From NCBI GenBank assembly GCA_017998555.1, contig JAGOCU010000063.1, forward strand, positions 1 to 8,925: a stretch of DNA of 8,925 bases. The letters run 5' to 3'. Both the position numbers and the translations under genes were made by a program. A model generated the notes under the pieces. It was not told the origin of the DNA. It saw only the letters and a list, made by a program, of their open reading frames with translations, and made no database searches. This document shows, piece by piece, positions 6,241 to 8,925 of this stretch (positions are counted from its first letter, which is position 1; the number at the start of each line of letters is the position of its first letter). This stretch comes from Thermoflexales bacterium (GTDB lineage Bacteria; Chloroflexota; Anaerolineae; J036; Brachytrichaceae).

Positions 6241-7824
6241 TTAGGAAAGGGCCACCGGCAGCGTCCCCATCGCCGGGCGGCGGCCGAGCACCACATCGGC
6301 GAGGGCTGCAAAGGCATCCTCCGATGCCTGGTAGGTCGCCACGAACGTCGGCGCGTCGCCCAGATGCAGCAGGTCGTAGGGAAGCCGGACCGCCACCACG
6401 ATGACGGACAAGCCCGCCGCGCGCAAATTCCGGATCAGCTCGGCCTGCTGCGGGTTCTTCAGAATGTCGCTGGTCGCCACCAGGATGGTCCGGCCCCTGG
6501 CGGCTTCCATCACCAGGCGCGCGTCTCCGGCCCGCGGCTGGGCGCCAACCGACACCGATGCCGCGCCCAACGCCCGCGCCACGCCCGCGGCGGGGGGCGT
6601 CTCGACGACGAGCAGGCCGGCCGGATCGCGCACGGGCAACAGGCCCGCGCTGTCGCGCACAACGGTGATTGACTTCGCAGCGATCTCGCGCGCCAGCGCC
6701 CTGCGCTCGGTCGCGCCGGCAAGCTCGGGCGCGGCTGGGCGCGGCCCTGCCAGCAAGCCGTACTGCTGTTTGACCGCCAGAATGCGCCGGACCGCGGCAT
6801 CCAGGCGCCCCTCGGAGATTCTGCCCGCGCGAATCTGGGCCACGACCTCAGCGTGCGCCATGCGGTGCAGGGAAGACCCGTTGTTGAAGAGCAGCACATC
6901 CGCGCCGGCCATCAGGGCCGCCGCGGCCGCCTGCGGGATGCTCCGGCCTTCGTTCACCAGCGCGCCCATGATCAGCGAGTCGGTGAAGATCAAGCCGTCA
7001 TAGCCCATCTCCTCGCGCAGCAGACCGGTTAATACCTTCGCCGACAGGGTCGCCGGCAGACCGGGTATGGGGTCGATGGCCGGGAATGCGATGTGGGCGG
7101 ACATGATGCCCGTCACGCCGCTGGCCATGGCCCGCCGGAAGGGGACAAATTCAACGGCCTCGAGACGGGCCCGATCGTGGGCGACGACCGGCAGTCCGAC
7201 ATGCGAGTCGATCGCCGTGTCTCCGTGCCCGGGGAAGTGCTTGCCGACCGCCATCACCCCGCGCGCCTGCATCCCCGCGATGAAAGCGGCGCCCAGCTCG
7301 GCCACCCGGGCTGGATCCGAGCCGAACGAGCGCGTGCCAATGACCGGGTTGGCCGGGTTGTTGTTGACATCCAGATCAGGCGCGAGATCCATGTTGATCC
7401 CAACCGCCAGCAACTCGTCGGCGATCGCGGCGCCAACCCGGCCGGCGTCAGTCACGTCGCCGGTCGCGCCAATCGCCATCGCGCTGGGGAACTCGACGAA
7501 ACCGCGCGATGCGCGCAAACGGGTCACCGCGCCGCCTTCCTGATCGATGCTGATCAGCAGCGCGGGATCGCCGCCCGCCCGCGCTGCCGCCTGAGTATCG
7601 GAGGTCAATTTGGCGAGATCCTGGGGCGTTGTGGTGGCATTCCGCTCAAACAACACCAGGCCGCCCGGATGCAGATCGGCGATGACAGAGCTCAGCTCAT
7701 CTGTGACCGTTATGCCGTCGAAACCCAGCATCAAGACCTGGCCGGCCTTCTGTTCGAGGGTCATTGCGCCCAGCAGGCGCGCGATTTCGGAATCGGAGAT
7801 GTGGGGTGTCGTAAAACTGCTCAT
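6241..7824 (-). CDS. nagZ: beta-N-acetylhexosaminidase, GH3 NagZ type, two-domain
   Basis: The enzyme removes terminal beta-N-acetylglucosamine, typically from muropeptides during cell-wall recycling. From the ATG at 7824 it has 527 residues. The GH3 TIM barrel (about 10-340) shows SIDQEGGAVTRLR (92-104), APDLDVNNNPANPVIGTRSF, and the NagZ signature KHFPGHGDTAIDSH (195-208), whose Asp206-His208 pair is the acid/base dyad special to NagZ. The nucleophile is Asp282 in IFTDSLIMGALV. A second alpha/beta domain (about 370-527) follows, as in the Bacillus subtilis enzyme and unlike the short proteobacterial form. No signal peptide is seen, so it acts in the cytoplasm on imported fragments. The start needs care: the frame is open to 7995, but the extra 57 residues cross a hairpin. 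A GGAGG at 7849-7845 is 20 nt from the ATG but 5 or 8 nt from in-frame TTG codons at 7839 and 7836, so a TTG start adding four or five residues is possible. It is divergent from sucC. Confidence 0.93.
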   Translation of the reverse strand: MSSFTTPHISDSEIARLLGAMTLEQKAGQVLMLGFDGITVTDELSSVIADLHPGGLVLFERNATTTPQDLAKLTSDTQAAARAGGDPALLISIDQEGGAVTRLRASRGFVEFPSAMAIGATGDVTDAGRVGAAIADELLAVGINMDLAPDLDVNNNPANPVIGTRSFGSDPARVAELGAAFIAGMQARGVMAVGKHFPGHGDTAIDSHVGLPVVAHDRARLEAVEFVPFRRAMASGVTGIMSAHIAFPAIDPIPGLPATLSAKVLTGLLREEMGYDGLIFTDSLIMGALVNEGRSIPQAAAAALMAGADVLLFNNGSSLHRMAHAEVVAQIRAGRISEGRLDAAVRRILAVKQQYGLLAGPRPAAPELAGATERRALAREIAAKSITVVRDSAGLLPVRDPAGLLVVETPPAAGVARALGAASVSVGAQPRAGDARLVMEAARGRTILVATSDILKNPQQAELIRNLRAAGLSVIVVAVRLPYDLLHLGDAPTFVATYQASEDAFAALADVVLGRRPAMGTLPVALS

Positions 7825-7844
7825 TGGAAGCGCCAACAAAAATA

Positions 7845-7849
7845 CCTCC
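7845..7849 (-). promoter_or_regulatory. candidate Shine-Dalgarno site of nagZ, partly within a hairpin
   Basis: GGAGG reads on the minus strand at 7849-7845. It is too far (20 nt) from the ATG at 7824 but well spaced for TTG codons at 7839 (5 nt) or 7836 (8 nt), which are in frame. Its first three bases are the outer three pairs of the hairpin at 7847-7893, so folding of that hairpin would partly hide it. Confidence 0.5.
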
Positions 7850-7893
7850 GGAAGAGACATCCCCCGGCTTTGCCGGGGGATGTCTCTTCCGGA
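7847..7893. repeat. perfect hairpin, CCCC-GGC core family, in the nagZ 5' leader region
   Basis: The arms 7847-7868 and 7872-7893 pair perfectly over 22 bp around the loop TTT. The inner stem CCCCCGGC equals that of the hairpin at 5409-5457, and the part AGACATCCCCCGGC aligns with GGATATCCCCTGGC of the hairpin at 6180-6226. It lies upstream of nagZ and overlaps the candidate Shine-Dalgarno site of that gene. Translated in the nagZ frame it gives a false N-terminal extension (RDIPRQSRGMSLPE). Confidence 0.9.
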
Positions 7894-7895
7894 AA

Positions 7896-7909
7896 CACAC
7901 TTTGGTGTG
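7896..7909. repeat. small inverted repeat between two long hairpins in the nagZ-sucC gap
   Basis: CACAC at 7896-7900 and GTGTG at 7905-7909 form a 5-bp stem with loop TTTG. It fills most of the 22-nt space between the two long hairpins of this gap. It is short enough to be chance; it could also be a small operator. Confidence 0.35.
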
Positions 7910-7915
7910 CGATCG

Positions 7916-7960
7916 GCCCGGAATTGTAGCGCGGGCAGGGCCCGCGCTACAATTCCGGGC
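7916..7960. repeat. perfect hairpin abutting the sucC start codon
   Basis: The arms 7916-7936 and 7940-7960 pair perfectly over 21 bp around the loop AGG. The sequence (GGAATTGTAGCGCGGGC inside the arm) does not resemble the CCCC-GGC core family. It ends 3 nt before the sucC ATG, so in sucC mRNA the whole ribosome-binding region would be double-stranded. No Shine-Dalgarno sequence lies outside it. Either the sucC message starts inside or after the hairpin, or initiation depends on melting it. Confidence 0.9.
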
Positions 7961-7963
7961 AAG

Positions 7964-8925
7964 ATGAAGCTCCACGAATACCAATCCAAGCGCATTTTCG
8001 GGCAGCACGGCGTGCCCGTCCCCCAGGGCTACTGCGTCGATACCGCCGAAGAAGCCGTGCACGCCGCCGAAAAGATCGGCCTGCCGGTCGTCATCAAATC
8101 GCAGGTGCTGGTCGGCGGGCGCGGCAAGGCCGGCGGCGTCAAGGTCGCCAAGACCCTCGACGAAGTGCGCGAGAAGGCCGCCGCGATTCTGGCCCTCACC
8201 ATCAAGGGGCTGCCGGTGCGCAAGGTGCTCATCGACCCCGCCGCGGATATCCGCAGCGAGATTTACCTCGGCATCGTCATTGACCGGGCCAGCCGCCGGG
8301 CCGTACTGATGGCCAGCGCCGCGGGCGGGATGGACATCGAAGAGGTCGCCCACACCGCGCCCGAGAAGATCGTGCGGGTGCCGCTCGATCCATTCCTCGG
8401 CCTGCCCGAGTATCTGGCCCGCGATGTCGCCGTCGCCATCGGCCTGCCGCGCGAATACTGGGCCCAATTCGCCGCGATCGCGCGCGGGCTCGCCGCCGCC
8501 TTCCTGGCCACCGACGCATCGCTGGCCGAGATCAATCCGCTGGCCATGGTGGCCGGCAAGGACGGCAAGATCACCCTGATGGGCCTGGACGGCAAGCTCG
8601 TCATCGACGACAACGCCATGTTCCGGCATCCCGATCTCGAGGCCCAGCGCGACCCCGACGAGGAGACCGCGGCCGAGAAGGAAGCCCGCGAGACGGGGAT
8701 CAATTTCATCAGCCTCGATGGCGACATCGGCTGCATGGTCAACGGCGCCGGTCTGGCGATGGCGACGATGGACGTGGTCCGCTTCTTTGGCGGCAGCGCC
8801 TCGAACTTCCTGGATGTCGGGGGCGGCGCAAAGGCCGACAAGGTCGCCTCAGCGCTTCGGCTCATCCTGGCCGATCCCAAGGTTAAGGCCGTGCTGATCA
8901 ACATCTTCGGCGGGATCACCCGCTG
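7964..8925 (+). CDS. sucC: succinyl-CoA synthetase (ADP-forming) beta subunit, 3' end beyond window
   Basis: This subunit joins SucD to convert succinyl-CoA, ADP (or GDP) and phosphate to succinate, CoA and ATP in the citric acid cycle, in the cytoplasm. Positions 7964-8925 give 320 residues, open at the edge; the family is usually near 380-390, so about 60-70 residues are missing. MKLHEYQSKRIFGQHGVPVP is the standard opening. The ATP-grasp domain shows KSQVLVGGRGKAGGVKVA (45-62), and metal binding is marked by EINPL (189-193) and the Asp before it in the fold. The linker DDNAMFRHPDL (215-225) and the CoA-ligase domain follow, with NFISLDGDIGCMVNGAGLAM (247-266), ASNFLDVGGGA (279-289) and the loop IFGGITR at the edge. 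The ATG at 7964 is fixed by family similarity from the first residue. It is divergent from nagZ; sucD probably follows outside the window. The call is firm. Confidence 0.97.
   Translation, partial: MKLHEYQSKRIFGQHGVPVPQGYCVDTAEEAVHAAEKIGLPVVIKSQVLVGGRGKAGGVKVAKTLDEVREKAAAILALTIKGLPVRKVLIDPAADIRSEIYLGIVIDRASRRAVLMASAAGGMDIEEVAHTAPEKIVRVPLDPFLGLPEYLARDVAVAIGLPREYWAQFAAIARGLAAAFLATDASLAEINPLAMVAGKDGKITLMGLDGKLVIDDNAMFRHPDLEAQRDPDEETAAEKEARETGINFISLDGDIGCMVNGAGLAMATMDVVRFFGGSASNFLDVGGGAKADKVASALRLILADPKVKAVLINIFGGITR

Noticed and set aside
5409..7893. CRISPR array or MITE set
   Set aside because: The repeats are single palindromes kilobases apart without spacers, so not CRISPR. No target-site duplications are visible at their ends and no internal sequence beyond the stem exists, so a MITE cannot be claimed.
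7901..7928. sucC promoter TTTGGT with ATTGTA at 16-nt spacing
   Set aside because: Both hexamers match the consensus poorly and the second lies inside the hairpin arm; not better than chance.
7697..8629. A 310-residue open frame on the minus strand opposite sucC
   Set aside because: sucC is unmistakable on the plus strand from 7964. The antisense frame crosses both hairpins and the nagZ start region and has no domain features.

Overview
The window is GC-rich, gene-dense bacterial DNA with nine protein genes: seven complete, and one cut at each edge. The style points to the Chloroflexota (Anaerolineae or Chloroflexia-like). The solute-binding lipoprotein has a Pro/Ala/Thr-rich linker after its lipobox, one gene encodes an AP2-like domain, and almost every intergenic gap holds a long perfect hairpin of a kind I associate with this phylum. 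This assignment rests on style, not on a marker gene.

Minus strand, right half: nagZ (about 7824-6241) encodes a cytoplasmic two-domain GH3 beta-N-acetylhexosaminidase. A plus-strand gene for a DUF1868 protein of the 2H phosphoesterase superfamily (5491-6171) sits between it and the other minus-strand genes. Minus strand, left half, in order of transcription: a small GNAT acetyltransferase (5372-4884), a peptide/nickel-type ABC solute-binding lipoprotein (4778-3174), its two permeases (3117-2164 and 2167-1331, overlapping by 4 bp), a tandem GNAT acetyltransferase (1218-259), and an AP2-domain-like protein cut by the window edge (262-1, overlapping the GNAT gene by 4 bp). At the right edge, divergent from nagZ, is sucC (7964 to beyond 8925), the beta subunit of succinyl-CoA synthetase.

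The lipoprotein and permeases form the import half of an oligopeptide-type transporter; its ATPase genes are not in the window. With nagZ and GNAT enzymes nearby, a role in scavenging cell-wall peptides and muropeptides is plausible, but this is inference from context. sucC belongs to central carbon metabolism and marks the edge of the cluster.

The most unusual feature is a set of six long inverted repeats (19-25 bp stems, five of them perfect) in five of the six intergenic gaps longer than 50 bp: 1255-1318, 3122-3161, 5409-5457, 6180-6226, 7847-7893 and 7916-7960. Three share a core (CCCC-C/T-GGC, a three-pyrimidine loop, and the complement) while their outer stems differ yet remain fully paired. 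Three others lie directly against a start codon or Shine-Dalgarno site (dppB-like, nagZ, sucC). None has a downstream U-tract, so they are not ordinary intrinsic terminators. Two of them also sit inside spurious N-terminal extensions of nagZ and the DUF1868 gene, which could mislead automatic start calling. I saw no rRNA, tRNA, CRISPR array or transposase gene.
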